From CAKSQF01 sp964568425 (GTDB lineage: Bacteria; Bacillota; Clostridia; Oscillospirales; CAG-272), in the NCBI GenBank assembly GCA_964568425.1, contig CAZMPO010000031.1, forward strand, positions 1 through 13,667: DNA of 13,667 nt. The letters are read 5' to 3'. Shown one piece after another: positions 7,260 through 13,598 of this stretch (position 1 is its first letter; every line of letters begins with the position of its first letter). The position numbers and the translations under genes are program-made. The notes below the pieces were generated by a model that searched no databases, had not been told where the DNA came from, and was given only the letters and a program-made list of their open reading frames with translations.

Positions 7260-7546
7260 TGTCCCAAAGCCCCCTTCAATGTCTCCTCAAGCAAGGCGAA
7301 CACCTCATCGGATATTTGACATTTCAGATTGTTTTCAAGTCTTTTTGCTTTTCTTGCCTTTTTCAGACACTCGGTCTTTTTACAAATGTATGCGCCTCTG
7401 CCCGATCTTTTGCCTGTTTCATCAAGGCAGACCGTACCGTCGGGAGTTCTTACCACACGAATAAGGGTTCTTTTATCGTATGAAGACATGCATCCGAGAC
7501 ATCTGCGCATTGGGCTTTTTTTCGTATCGTTGTTAACTGACGACAA
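7256..7546 (-). CDS. ylxR: YlxR/RnpM family RNA-binding protein (DUF448)
   Basis: This 96-residue protein belongs to the YlxR (DUF448) family, nearly always encoded between nusA and infB in Firmicutes. In Bacillus subtilis YlxR has been reported to bind RNase P RNA and modulate the enzyme (renamed RnpM). Family hallmarks are PMRRCLGC (residues 12-19), KRTLIRVVR (25-33), DETGKRSGRGAYIC (42-55) with the invariant GRGAY, and the basic helix ECLKKARKAKR. Four cysteines, C16, C19, C55 and C60, are spaced like a small metal site (CxxC plus CxxxxC). The start is TTG 7546, because GGAGG lies 8 bases upstream. The next in-frame ATG is residue 13 and would cut off the N-terminus just before the RRCLGC motif. 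It starts 27 bases after nusA and overlaps ylxQ by 4 bases. Confidence 0.92.
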   Translation of the reverse strand: MSSVNNDTKKSPMRRCLGCMSSYDKRTLIRVVRTPDGTVCLDETGKRSGRGAYICKKTECLKKARKAKRLENNLKCQISDEVFALLEETLKGALGQ

Positions 7547-7554
7547 GTAACCTG

Positions 7555-7559
7555 CCTCC
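7555..7559 (-). promoter_or_regulatory. Shine-Dalgarno sequence supporting the TTG start of ylxR
   Basis: GGAGG on the minus strand is 8 bases upstream of TTG 7546, in the 27-base gap after nusA. No ATG or GTG of the right frame lies within its reach. Confidence 0.8.
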
Positions 7560-7573
7560 GATCTGATTTTTGA

Positions 7574-8599
7574 TTACTCTGTTTTAATATCTATCTTGTA
7601 ACCCGTAAGACGTGCGGCAAGTCTGGCGTTCTGTCCTACTTTGCCTATCGCCAGAGAAAGTTGGTCGGGATCAACAATTACGCGACATGTATTCTCGCCG
7701 TCGATAATGACCTCATTCACCTTGGCGGGAGAGAGAGCCGCCGAAATGAACTCAACCGGATCTTCACTGTATTTGACAACATCGATCTTTTCGCCGCGAA
7801 GCTCCTCAACGACAGCCGTTATTCTGATTCCGCGAGCACCTATGCATGCGCCGACCGGATCAACACCCTGCTCTCTTGAATAAACGGCTATCTTAGATCT
7901 CGATCCTGCCTCTCGGATCACCGAATGAATAATAACCGTTCCGTCGCGGATCTCGGGAACCTCAAGTTCAAAGAGACGCTTGATCATGTCGCCGTCTCTT
8001 CTTGAAAGCATAACGATCGGTCCGCGAGTTTCCTTCTTTACCTCTGCAACAAAGACCTTTACATGATCGCCGACGGCAAATGTCTCGCCCGGGATCTGCT
8101 CGCTCTTTAAGAGGACAGTGTTCTTTGTACCGGTATCAAGCACTATATCGCCTGTAAGCGGATTGACTTTTTGAACGACGGTTGAGATGATCTCTCCTTT
8201 TTTGCTTTCAAATTCCTTATACATCATTCCGCGTTCTGCTTCCTTGACACCCTGCAATATCACCTGCTTGCCAGTATGTGCCGAAAGTCGGCGGAAATCC
8301 TGGGGTTTGAGTTCGATATCAACTATCGCGCCGAGAACGCTTTTTCTGCTGACTTTTTTCGCGTCGCGAAGGGTTATCTGGGTCTCGGGATTTTCGACCT
8401 CCTCGACGACCTCTTTTTGCTGATACATTTTTATTTCGCGTTTGTCATTGTCGATCACAATGCGAACATTGCTTTCACCGTCATGCTCGCGCTTATATGC
8501 ACTTACAAGTGCAGCGTCAACCTTTTCAAGCATATAATCCTTAGGGATTCCCTTTTCCTTTTCAAGCTGGTCAAGAGCTTCGAACAATTCGTTATTCAT
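7574..8599 (-). CDS. nusA: transcription termination/antitermination factor NusA
   Basis: NusA binds RNA polymerase and nascent RNA, controlling pausing, intrinsic termination and antitermination. At 341 residues this is the short Gram-positive form without the acidic C-terminal repeats of enterobacterial NusA. The order is: RNA polymerase-binding N-terminal domain (about 1-125, NNELFEALDQLEKEKGIPKD), S1 domain (about 130-200, GEIISTVVQKVNPLTGDIVL), KH1 (about 210-275, with PVGACIGARGIRI) and KH2 (about 278-341, with SLAIGKVGQNARLAARLTG). The SRRDGDMIKRLFELEVPEI stretch linking S1 and KH1 is typical. ATG 8599 has GAAAGGA (8607-8613) 7 bases upstream. It is second in the operon, 59 bases after rimP and 27 before ylxR. 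NusA could act on the terminator-like hairpin in its own operon's leader, though nothing in the sequence proves that. Confidence 0.97.
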   Translation of the reverse strand: MNNELFEALDQLEKEKGIPKDYMLEKVDAALVSAYKREHDGESNVRIVIDNDKREIKMYQQKEVVEEVENPETQITLRDAKKVSRKSVLGAIVDIELKPQDFRRLSAHTGKQVILQGVKEAERGMMYKEFESKKGEIISTVVQKVNPLTGDIVLDTGTKNTVLLKSEQIPGETFAVGDHVKVFVAEVKKETRGPIVMLSRRDGDMIKRLFELEVPEIRDGTVIIHSVIREAGSRSKIAVYSREQGVDPVGACIGARGIRITAVVEELRGEKIDVVKYSEDPVEFISAALSPAKVNEVIIDGENTCRVIVDPDQLSLAIGKVGQNARLAARLTGYKIDIKTE

Positions 8600-8658
8600 T
8601 TTAATATCCTTTCAGTCAGATGATGACAAAAACTTTTTCTTTGATAAGTGCTCAATAA

Positions 8659-9132
8659 TTAAAATTGGAAGTAAACATTCGCCTTTGCTATCGCCTTGCG
8701 CTCTACGGTCTGTGTTGAACCGTCTTGCATACGAACGGTAATGATATCTCCGTCTTGATCGGTATCAAGAACTCCGATAAACGATTTTGTTCCGTTTATC
8801 GGCTTATAGAGCCGTATCTGAACGGTCTCTCCTCGACAAAGCAAAAAATGCTCGCGAGTTCTGATGTTCCGCTCCAATCCCGGCGATGAGACTTCGAGAT
8901 AATACGGATCCTCGATCGGATCTGCATTGTCAAGGACAGGGTCGATCGCTCGATGAACTTTCTCGCAACCGTCAAGATCCACACCTTGATCTGAATCGAT
9001 CGTAATGCGAAGATACCATGTCGCACCCTCTTTAACGTACTCGACATCCCAAAGGGTATATCCGAGCCCTTCGACCGTCGGTCTGATAAGCTCTTCAACG
9101 TTTGACGAAATATTTCCGCTTTTATTTGCCAT
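8659..9132 (-). CDS. rimP: ribosome maturation factor RimP
   Basis: RimP assists maturation of the 30S ribosomal subunit. The protein has 157 residues from ATG 9132, close to the usual about 150. The N-terminal alpha/beta domain holds EELIRPTVEGLGYTLWDVEY and the family signature YYLEVSSPGLERN at 77-89. The C-terminal SH3-like barrel includes GVLDTDQDGDIITV and ends AIAKANVYFQF. The frame is open upstream to 9240, but the promoter's -10 box is at 9231-9236 and transcription begins near 9224, so that start is excluded. An in-frame ATG at 9204 could add 24 residues encoded by the leader hairpins. ATG 9132 has AAGG 8 bases upstream and matches the family length, so it is preferred. It is the first gene of the rimP-nusA-ylxR-ylxQ-infB operon. 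Confidence 0.94.
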   Translation of the reverse strand: MANKSGNISSNVEELIRPTVEGLGYTLWDVEYVKEGATWYLRITIDSDQGVDLDGCEKVHRAIDPVLDNADPIEDPYYLEVSSPGLERNIRTREHFLLCRGETVQIRLYKPINGTKSFIGVLDTDQDGDIITVRMQDGSTQTVERKAIAKANVYFQF

Positions 9133-9149
9133 GAAATATACCTTAAGCT

Positions 9150-9176
9150 CCGCTTTTTGCTGCCGCAAAAAAGCGG
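9150..9176 (-). other. second leader hairpin of the rimP operon, sequestering the U-tract
   Basis: On the minus strand CCGCTTTTTTGC (9176-9165) pairs with GCAAAAAGCGG (9160-9150) around GGCA, with one unpaired base. It uses the U6 run that follows the upstream hairpin and shares the CC at 9175-9176 with it. It could therefore compete with, or stack on, that hairpin. It ends 17 bases before the rimP ATG. Confidence 0.6.
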
Positions 9177-9198
9177 AAGAGCGTCTGCACGCTCTTCC
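9167..9198 (-). terminator. terminator-like hairpin in the rimP operon leader (possible attenuator)
   Basis: GGAAGAGCGT and ACGCTCTTCC (9198-9189 and 9184-9175 on the minus strand) form a perfect 10-bp stem with a 4-base loop, followed after GC by six T residues (9172-9167). It lies between the predicted start point near 9224 and ATG 9132. Form and position fit an intrinsic terminator in the leader, so part of the transcription could stop before rimP. The 2-base gap before the U-tract and the competing hairpin leave its strength uncertain. Confidence 0.6.
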
Positions 9199-9230
9199 TT
9201 TCATTAACTCTATGATCTTACTGTGATTAT

Positions 9231-9259
9231 AGTATACCACACAATTGGCGTTTTGTCAA
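9231..9259 (-). promoter_or_regulatory. SigA promoter of the rimP-nusA-ylxR-ylxQ-infB operon
   Basis: On the minus strand TTGACA (9254-9259) and TATACT (9231-9236) are 17 bases apart. A TATAAT overlapping downstream would need a 22-base spacer and is less likely. The start is expected near 9224, leaving a leader of about 92 bases. The first three bases of the -35 box are the end of the 17-bp inverted repeat. Confidence 0.85.
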
Positions 9260-9323
9260 TAGTTTTTTGAAAATTTCTTTGACCTACGGCAAAAAAATAA
9301 TAATTTTTTTCAAAAAACTATTG
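9257..9323. repeat. 17-bp perfect inverted repeat joining two divergent -35 boxes
   Basis: CAATAGTTTTTTGAAAA (9257-9273) and its exact reverse complement TTTTCAAAAAACTATTG (9307-9323) are separated by 33 bases. The left arm ends in the -35 box of the rimP promoter and the right arm in the -35 box of the pot promoter, both at their TTG. Each promoter thus has the same upstream element, with a phased A-tract, in mirror orientation. It may be a regulator site or an UP element. Confidence 0.8.
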
Positions 9324-9349
9324 CATTTTCGGTCGAATTTTGCTATAAT
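9321..9349 (+). promoter_or_regulatory. SigA promoter of the potABCD operon
   Basis: TTGCAT (9321-9326) and TATAAT (9344-9349) are separated by 17 bases. Transcription should begin near 9355-9356, giving a long leader of about 155 bases before ATG 9511. Confidence 0.8.
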
Positions 9350-9452
9350 AAGGCAGTTTGCAATAAAAGGCTCTCAGAGCCTCTGCCGCTATGTCTGCCG
9401 ATCCCGCGGGGTGGCGGCGAATTTATTTGCGACTGCCTTTATTTTTTATTCT
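9350..9452 (+). promoter_or_regulatory. structured 5' leader of potABCD, unassigned (riboswitch or attenuator candidate)
   Basis: AAGGCAGT (9350-9357), GCAA (9360-9363) and TAAA (9364-9367) are matched by TTTA (9422-9425), TTGC (9427-9430) and ACTGCCTT (9432-9439), enclosing two inner elements. These are AGGCTC-TCA-GAGCCT (9368-9382) and GCCGC (9385-9389) pairing with GCGGC (9414-9418). TCTGCCG occurs twice (9382-9388 and 9394-9400) and both copies can pair with the single GGCGGC, so alternative folds exist. TTTATTTTTTATT follows the outer stem, as in a terminator. If transcription starts at 9355-9356, the first 5 to 6 bases of the outer stem are not in the RNA and that stem is weaker. I matched it to no riboswitch class I know. 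Confidence 0.5.
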
Positions 9453-9472
9453 ATATTGTAAAGCGAAAGGGA

Positions 9473-9497
9473 GCTTTTGTGGGGGTCGGACAAAAGC
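9473..9497 (+). other. hairpin just before the potA ribosome binding site
   Basis: GCTTTTGT (9473-9480) and ACAAAAGC (9490-9497) form a perfect 8-bp stem with the G-rich loop GGGGGTCGG. AGGG (9500-9503), the likely potA Shine-Dalgarno 7 bases before ATG 9511, follows directly. A stronger AAAGGGAG (9466-9473) lies just before the hairpin, too far from ATG 9511 unless the stem brings it close. Confidence 0.5.
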
Positions 9498-9510
9498 GTA
9501 GGGTAGGAAA

Positions 9511-10647
9511 ATGTATGATAAGACAGGAGAGAATGTAATCATCAGCCTGAGACAGGTTTCAAAGGCATTCGATGGAGAAACGGTCCTCGATCACATAGAT
9601 CTGGACATTTGCGGAGACGAATTCGTGACGATACTCGGTCCTTCGGGATGCGGAAAAACGACCACGCTTCGAATTATCGGCGGATTTGAAACACCCGACT
9701 GCGGCGATCTTTTCTTCGACGGAAAACGCATTAACGACCTTCCGCCGTATCAGCGTCAGGTAAATACCGTGTTTCAGCGATACGCCTTATTTCCTCACCT
9801 TAATGTGTACGAAAACATCGCATTCGGTCTTCGGCTGAAAAAGCTTCCCGAAGACGAGATCAAACAGAAGGTTCAAGAGATGCTGACGCTCGTCAATCTC
9901 AAGGGCTTTGAGCGTCGCCGCGTGACTACCCTTTCGGGTGGACAGCAGCAACGTGTTGCGATCGCGCGCGCCCTTGTCAATCATCCAAAAGTTCTTCTTT
10001 TAGACGAACCGCTCGGAGCACTCGATCTCAAGCTCCGCAAAGACATGCAGAACGAGCTCAAACGCATACAAAGACAAATGGGTATAACATTCATATATGT
10101 TACCCACGATCAAGAAGAAGCACTTTCGATGTCGGATACCATCGTCGTCATGTCCGAGGGAAAGATCCAGCAGATCGGCTCTCCGACCGACATTTACAAC
10201 GAGCCCGAAAACGCGTTCGTCGCTGACTTTATCGGCGAATCAAATATACTCGACGGTATGATGCTCGCCGATTACAAAGTCAAATTTTCTGGTCATATAT
10301 TCAACTGCGTCGATGCCGGATTTGCCGTACGCGAGCTTGTTGACATCGTTGTCCGTCCCGAGGACGTCGATGTTGTTTCAAAAGAAAGCGGCATGTTGAC
10401 AGGAACCGTAAGCTCGGTAACCTTCAAGGGCGACTATTACGAGATAATAGTTGATGTCGGCGGATTCAAATGGATGCTTGAGACCTCCGATTTTGTCGGA
10501 GTTGACGAGGTGATCGGTCTTGATATTGAGCCCGAGGCAATACATGTAATGAAAAAATCAGAATATTCCGGAATGTTCGGCGACTATTCGACCTTTAGTG
10601 ACGAGATGGAGCATCTCGGAGATCTTGAGGAGGAAGAGGAAGAATGA
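9511..10647 (+). CDS. potA: polyamine ABC transporter ATP-binding protein PotA
   Basis: PotA hydrolyses ATP to drive polyamine (spermidine/putrescine) uptake through PotB and PotC. It has 378 residues, the same length as E. coli PotA. The nucleotide-binding domain is complete: Walker A GPSGCGKTT (43-51), Q-loop at Q89, signature LSGGQQQR (141-148), Walker B LLLDEP (162-167), D-loop GALD (169-172) and H-loop H199. A TOBE-type regulatory domain follows (about 245-350, with VRPEDVDVV). The C-terminus is very acidic, ending in six Glu. Those GAG/GAA codons also supply the purine-rich Shine-Dalgarno for potB, which overlaps by 4 bases (ATGA). ATG 9511 is the only possible start, since a stop lies in frame 12 bases upstream. 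It is first in potABCD, preceded by a long structured leader. Confidence 0.95.
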   Translation: MYDKTGENVIISLRQVSKAFDGETVLDHIDLDICGDEFVTILGPSGCGKTTTLRIIGGFETPDCGDLFFDGKRINDLPPYQRQVNTVFQRYALFPHLNVYENIAFGLRLKKLPEDEIKQKVQEMLTLVNLKGFERRRVTTLSGGQQQRVAIARALVNHPKVLLLDEPLGALDLKLRKDMQNELKRIQRQMGITFIYVTHDQEEALSMSDTIVVMSEGKIQQIGSPTDIYNEPENAFVADFIGESNILDGMMLADYKVKFSGHIFNCVDAGFAVRELVDIVVRPEDVDVVSKESGMLTGTVSSVTFKGDYYEIIVDVGGFKWMLETSDFVGVDEVIGLDIEPEAIHVMKKSEYSGMFGDYSTFSDEMEHLGDLEEEEEE

Positions 10648-11486
10648 AGAACAGATCCTTTTTTCAGCAAATAGTCGCTCTTCCGCACATCCTTTGCGTG
10701 ATCCTCTTCATCGCGGCTCCGATGATGTTCGTGCTCTATTTTGCGTGCACGGATGAAAACGGTGCATTTTCCCTTTCCAATTTGGCAAAGCTCTCGCAAT
10801 ACGGAAATGTATTCATACTCTCGATCGCTTTTGCGCTCATTGCCACCGTCGTGTGCCTCTTGATAGGTTATCCGCTTGCATACTTCATGTCAAGGCAATC
10901 GGAGAGAACGCAAAAGATACTCATGATACTCGTTATGCTTCCGATGTGGTGTAATCTTCTGATACGTACATACGCGCTGATGGCACTTCTTGACAACGGA
11001 GGCCTGCTCAACTCGGTGCTTGAAAGCATGGGACTCGGCAAGCTTCATATAGTTGGGACAAATTTCGGCGTAATACTCGGAATGGTCTATGACTTTCTTC
11101 CCTACATGGTTCTGCCGATCTTCACTTCCATGACCAAACTCGACAAACGATATATCGAGGCATCGCACGACCTCGGGTGTAACAATATTCAGACAATGTT
11201 CAAGGTCGTTATCCCGCTTACAATGTCGGGCGTGATCTCGGGAATTACCATGGTATTTGTTCCGTCGATAAGCACGTTTTACATTTCGCAAAAGCTCGGC
11301 GCGGGCAAGATAGATCTTGTCGGCGACACGATCGAGCGTCTGTTCCAAAATACCGCCACATACGGTGTCGGAGCGGTCATCTCACTCATAATGATGATAC
11401 TTATTCTCATCTCCATCGGTGTCATGAATCGTTTCGAAAGCGGAAGTGACAAGACTGTCGTGGCAAAAGGAGGAATCGTCAAGTGA
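10644..11486 (+). CDS. potB: polyamine ABC transporter permease PotB
   Basis: PotB is one of the two membrane permeases of the PotABCD importer. It has 280 residues (E. coli PotB 275), with about six transmembrane helices, beginning with LPHILCVILFIAAPMMFVLYF. The cytoplasmic EAA loop that docks onto PotA is present near E172 (YIEASHDLGCNNIQTMFKVV), with its conserved Gly at 178. LPMWCNLLIRTYALMALL is typical of PotB-type permeases. It overlaps potA by 4 bases (ATGA) and potC by 4 bases (GTGA), so the three are probably translated in a coupled way. Confidence 0.94.
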   Translation: MKNRSFFQQIVALPHILCVILFIAAPMMFVLYFACTDENGAFSLSNLAKLSQYGNVFILSIAFALIATVVCLLIGYPLAYFMSRQSERTQKILMILVMLPMWCNLLIRTYALMALLDNGGLLNSVLESMGLGKLHIVGTNFGVILGMVYDFLPYMVLPIFTSMTKLDKRYIEASHDLGCNNIQTMFKVVIPLTMSGVISGITMVFVPSISTFYISQKLGAGKIDLVGDTIERLFQNTATYGVGAVISLIMMILILISIGVMNRFESGSDKTVVAKGGIVK

Positions 11487-12289
11487 AAGTACTGTCAAAG
11501 CTTTATATGGGCATCATTTTCTTCCTTTTGTATATCCCGATCGGAGTTCTCGTTGTATTCTCGTTCAATGAATCGGGAAATCTCGCCGAATTTTCGGGAT
11601 TTACGCTTAATTGGTACAACGAACTTTTCAATGACAGTGAGGCTCTGTCATCGCTTCTCAATTCGGTGATCCTCGCGGTCACATCGGGCGCGCTTGCGAC
11701 CGTGATCGGCACTTTCGGTGCTCTCGGACTGAGCAAAATGAGAAACAGATACATCAAAGGAACTGTCAAAGCGCTGACAAATATCCCGATGATGAATCCC
11801 GATATCGTGACCGGCGTTTCGATGATGCTGCTTTTTGTTGCCTTTGCCACGCTGATAAATGCGCAAAGTGTTTTCGGTTTTTGGACCATGCTCATTGCTC
11901 ACACAACATTCAGTCTTCCCTATGTAATACTGTCGGTAATGCCGAGATTTAGGGAGCTTGATCTTTCTCTCTCGGAGGCGGCGCAAGATCTCGGATGCAC
12001 ACCGTCGGGGGCATTCTTCAAGGTCGAGCTTCCCGAGATAGTACCGGGGATCGTTTCCGGATTTATGCTCAGCTTCACAATGTCGCTTGACGATTTCGTG
12101 ATCAGCCACTTTGTCAGCTCGCCTGATTTTCAGACACTTCCCCTCTATGTTTACAATCAGACGGCGCACAATGTCAAATTCAGCATGTACGCACTGTGTA
12201 CGCTGATCGTGACCGTGATCCTCGCGATCCTGCTTGTAGTTAATTTCGCAGGCGGAGCAAAGAAGCGCAAGGAGGTAAAGCGAGTATGA
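11483..12289 (+). CDS. potC: polyamine ABC transporter permease PotC
   Basis: PotC is the second permease subunit. It has 268 residues (E. coli PotC about 264). The N-terminus LYMGIIFFLLYIPIGVLVVF forms the first helix, followed by the family motif SFNESG and FTLNWYNELF. The EAA loop is LSEAAQDLGCTPSGAFFKVE with E165 and G171, and then the FTMSLDDFVISHFV segment found in PotC. The start is GTG 11483 with AAAGGAGG (11466-11473) 9 bases upstream, overlapping the potB stop as GTGA. The C-terminus is basic (KKRKEVKRV), and its AAGGAGGT (12269-12276) is the ribosome binding site for potD. Confidence 0.94.
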   Translation: MKVLSKLYMGIIFFLLYIPIGVLVVFSFNESGNLAEFSGFTLNWYNELFNDSEALSSLLNSVILAVTSGALATVIGTFGALGLSKMRNRYIKGTVKALTNIPMMNPDIVTGVSMMLLFVAFATLINAQSVFGFWTMLIAHTTFSLPYVILSVMPRFRELDLSLSEAAQDLGCTPSGAFFKVELPEIVPGIVSGFMLSFTMSLDDFVISHFVSSPDFQTLPLYVYNQTAHNVKFSMYALCTLIVTVILAILLVVNFAGGAKKRKEVKRV

Positions 12290-13536
12290 AAAAAATAATC
12301 TCGATCATCCTTCTGACATCAATGATACTGGGTATCTGTCTGCCCATGCTTTCTTCCTGCGCAAATGACGGCGTTTCGATCGGCGGAACAACAACTCTTT
12401 ATGTATACAACTGGGGCGAGTACATATCCGATGGTTCAGAGGGATCGCTTGATTCAAACGCCGCATTTGAAAAGTGGTACTTTGAGACCTACGGGCAAAA
12501 AGTAAAGGTCAACTATTCGACCTATTCAAGCAACGAATCCATGTACGCAAAGATCTCATCCGGATCGGTCAACTATGATATAGTTATCCCGTCCGATTAC
12601 ATGATCCAGCGAATGATCGACGAAGATCTGCTCTCACCGCTCGACTATTCAAATATCCCGAATGCATCGACAACGGTTGAGGAATTCTTGAATCCATATT
12701 ACGACCCCGATGTTGACGGTGACGGATTCAGCGATTATTCGGTTCCCTACATGTACGGAATGGTCGGAATAATCTACAACACAACAATGGTCGATGCCGA
12801 AGATGTCGGCTCGTGGGACCTCATGTGGAATGAGAAATACAGCGGGAATATTTTGCAGTTCAATAATTCGCGCGATGCTTTCGGATCTGCACAATATTCA
12901 ATGGGAGATGTCGATCTCGTTAATTCGACAAACGAATCGGATTGGCGCGCGGCGCTCGAACGTCTCAAGGAGCAAAAGCCCATACTTCAGGGCTATGTCA
13001 TGGACGAAATATATAACAAGATGGAAAACGGCTCTGCCGCCATCTCGTCCTACTACGCAGGCGACTTTCTGACCATGTACGAAAACAATGACGACCTTGA
13101 ATTTTATTACCCGAGTGAGGGCACGAACCTTTATGTCGATGCCATGTGCGTCCTTAAATCGAGCAAAAATAAGACGATCGCGGAAAGATATATAAACTTT
13201 ATGCTATCCGAAGAACCGGCTGTCGCAAACGCGGAATTTACCTATTATGCGTCGCCCAGCAAGCTTGTTCGCGAAAACGAAGAATATATCGAATACATGA
13301 ACTCCATCAAAGATAATGGGTACGATCTCATGTATGATACGGACAATGTAAAGACCTCGTCATACAAAAATCTCAGCGCGGAAAATCTCATGCTTCTTAA
13401 CGATCTTTGGGAAGAACTTAAATGCGACATTTCCGTAAGCGGCGGTATTTACGCGATATGCGGTGTAATAATCGCCTCGCTTGCCGGATTTGGCATCTTC
13501 TTCGCCGTTCGTAAGAAAAAGCGAGATATATATTGA
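12286..13536 (+). CDS. potD: polyamine-binding lipoprotein PotD with C-terminal membrane anchor
   Basis: PotD is the extracytoplasmic polyamine receptor that delivers substrate to PotBC. Its 416 residues exceed E. coli PotD (348). The signal peptide ends in lipobox LSSC (C25). The periplasmic-binding-protein type 2 fold starts with TTTLYVYNWGEYIS; PSDYMIQRMIDEDLL and EGTNLYVDAMCV match the family, the latter with Tyr where E. coli has Trp. Residues 140-155 hold an insertion DPDVDGDGFSDYSVPY with a DxDxDGxxD loop (D142, D144, D146, D150), like calcium loops in dockerin or thrombospondin type-3 repeats. After the fold a hydrophobic helix (about 388-408) is followed by RKKKRDIY, so the protein seems held in the membrane at both ends. 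ATG 12286 overlaps the potC stop (ATGA). A terminator follows 12 bases after the stop. Confidence 0.93.
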   Translation: MKKIISIILLTSMILGICLPMLSSCANDGVSIGGTTTLYVYNWGEYISDGSEGSLDSNAAFEKWYFETYGQKVKVNYSTYSSNESMYAKISSGSVNYDIVIPSDYMIQRMIDEDLLSPLDYSNIPNASTTVEEFLNPYYDPDVDGDGFSDYSVPYMYGMVGIIYNTTMVDAEDVGSWDLMWNEKYSGNILQFNNSRDAFGSAQYSMGDVDLVNSTNESDWRAALERLKEQKPILQGYVMDEIYNKMENGSAAISSYYAGDFLTMYENNDDLEFYYPSEGTNLYVDAMCVLKSSKNKTIAERYINFMLSEEPAVANAEFTYYASPSKLVRENEEYIEYMNSIKDNGYDLMYDTDNVKTSSYKNLSAENLMLLNDLWEELKCDISVSGGIYAICGVIIASLAGFGIFFAVRKKKRDIY

Positions 13537-13548
13537 TCACATAAATCC

Positions 13549-13589
13549 AAAAAGTTGCGTTTTTGACCTGTCAAGACCGCAACTTTTTT
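13549..13589 (+). terminator. bidirectional Rho-independent terminator after potD
   Basis: AAAAAGTTGCG (13549-13559) pairs with CGCAACTTTTT (13578-13588), an 11-bp stem ending in a run of six T. The loop holds a further small stem, TTGA with TCAA. On the minus strand the stem runs into TTTTT, so it can also end the convergent gene at the right edge. Confidence 0.92.
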
Positions 13590-13598
13590 GTTGCTCTC

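Noticed and set aside
9133..9240. Longer rimP start at 9240
   Set aside because: It lies upstream of the predicted transcription start (near 9224) and over the -10 box. The added residues are absent from the RimP family.
9350..9452. tRNA, SRP RNA or a known riboswitch in the pot leader
   Set aside because: There is no T-loop or CCA end, no SRP GGTCAGGTCCGGAAGG-type core, and no consensus I recall for TPP, FMN, SAM, glycine, ZTP, cyclic-di-GMP or guanidine riboswitches. It is left unassigned.
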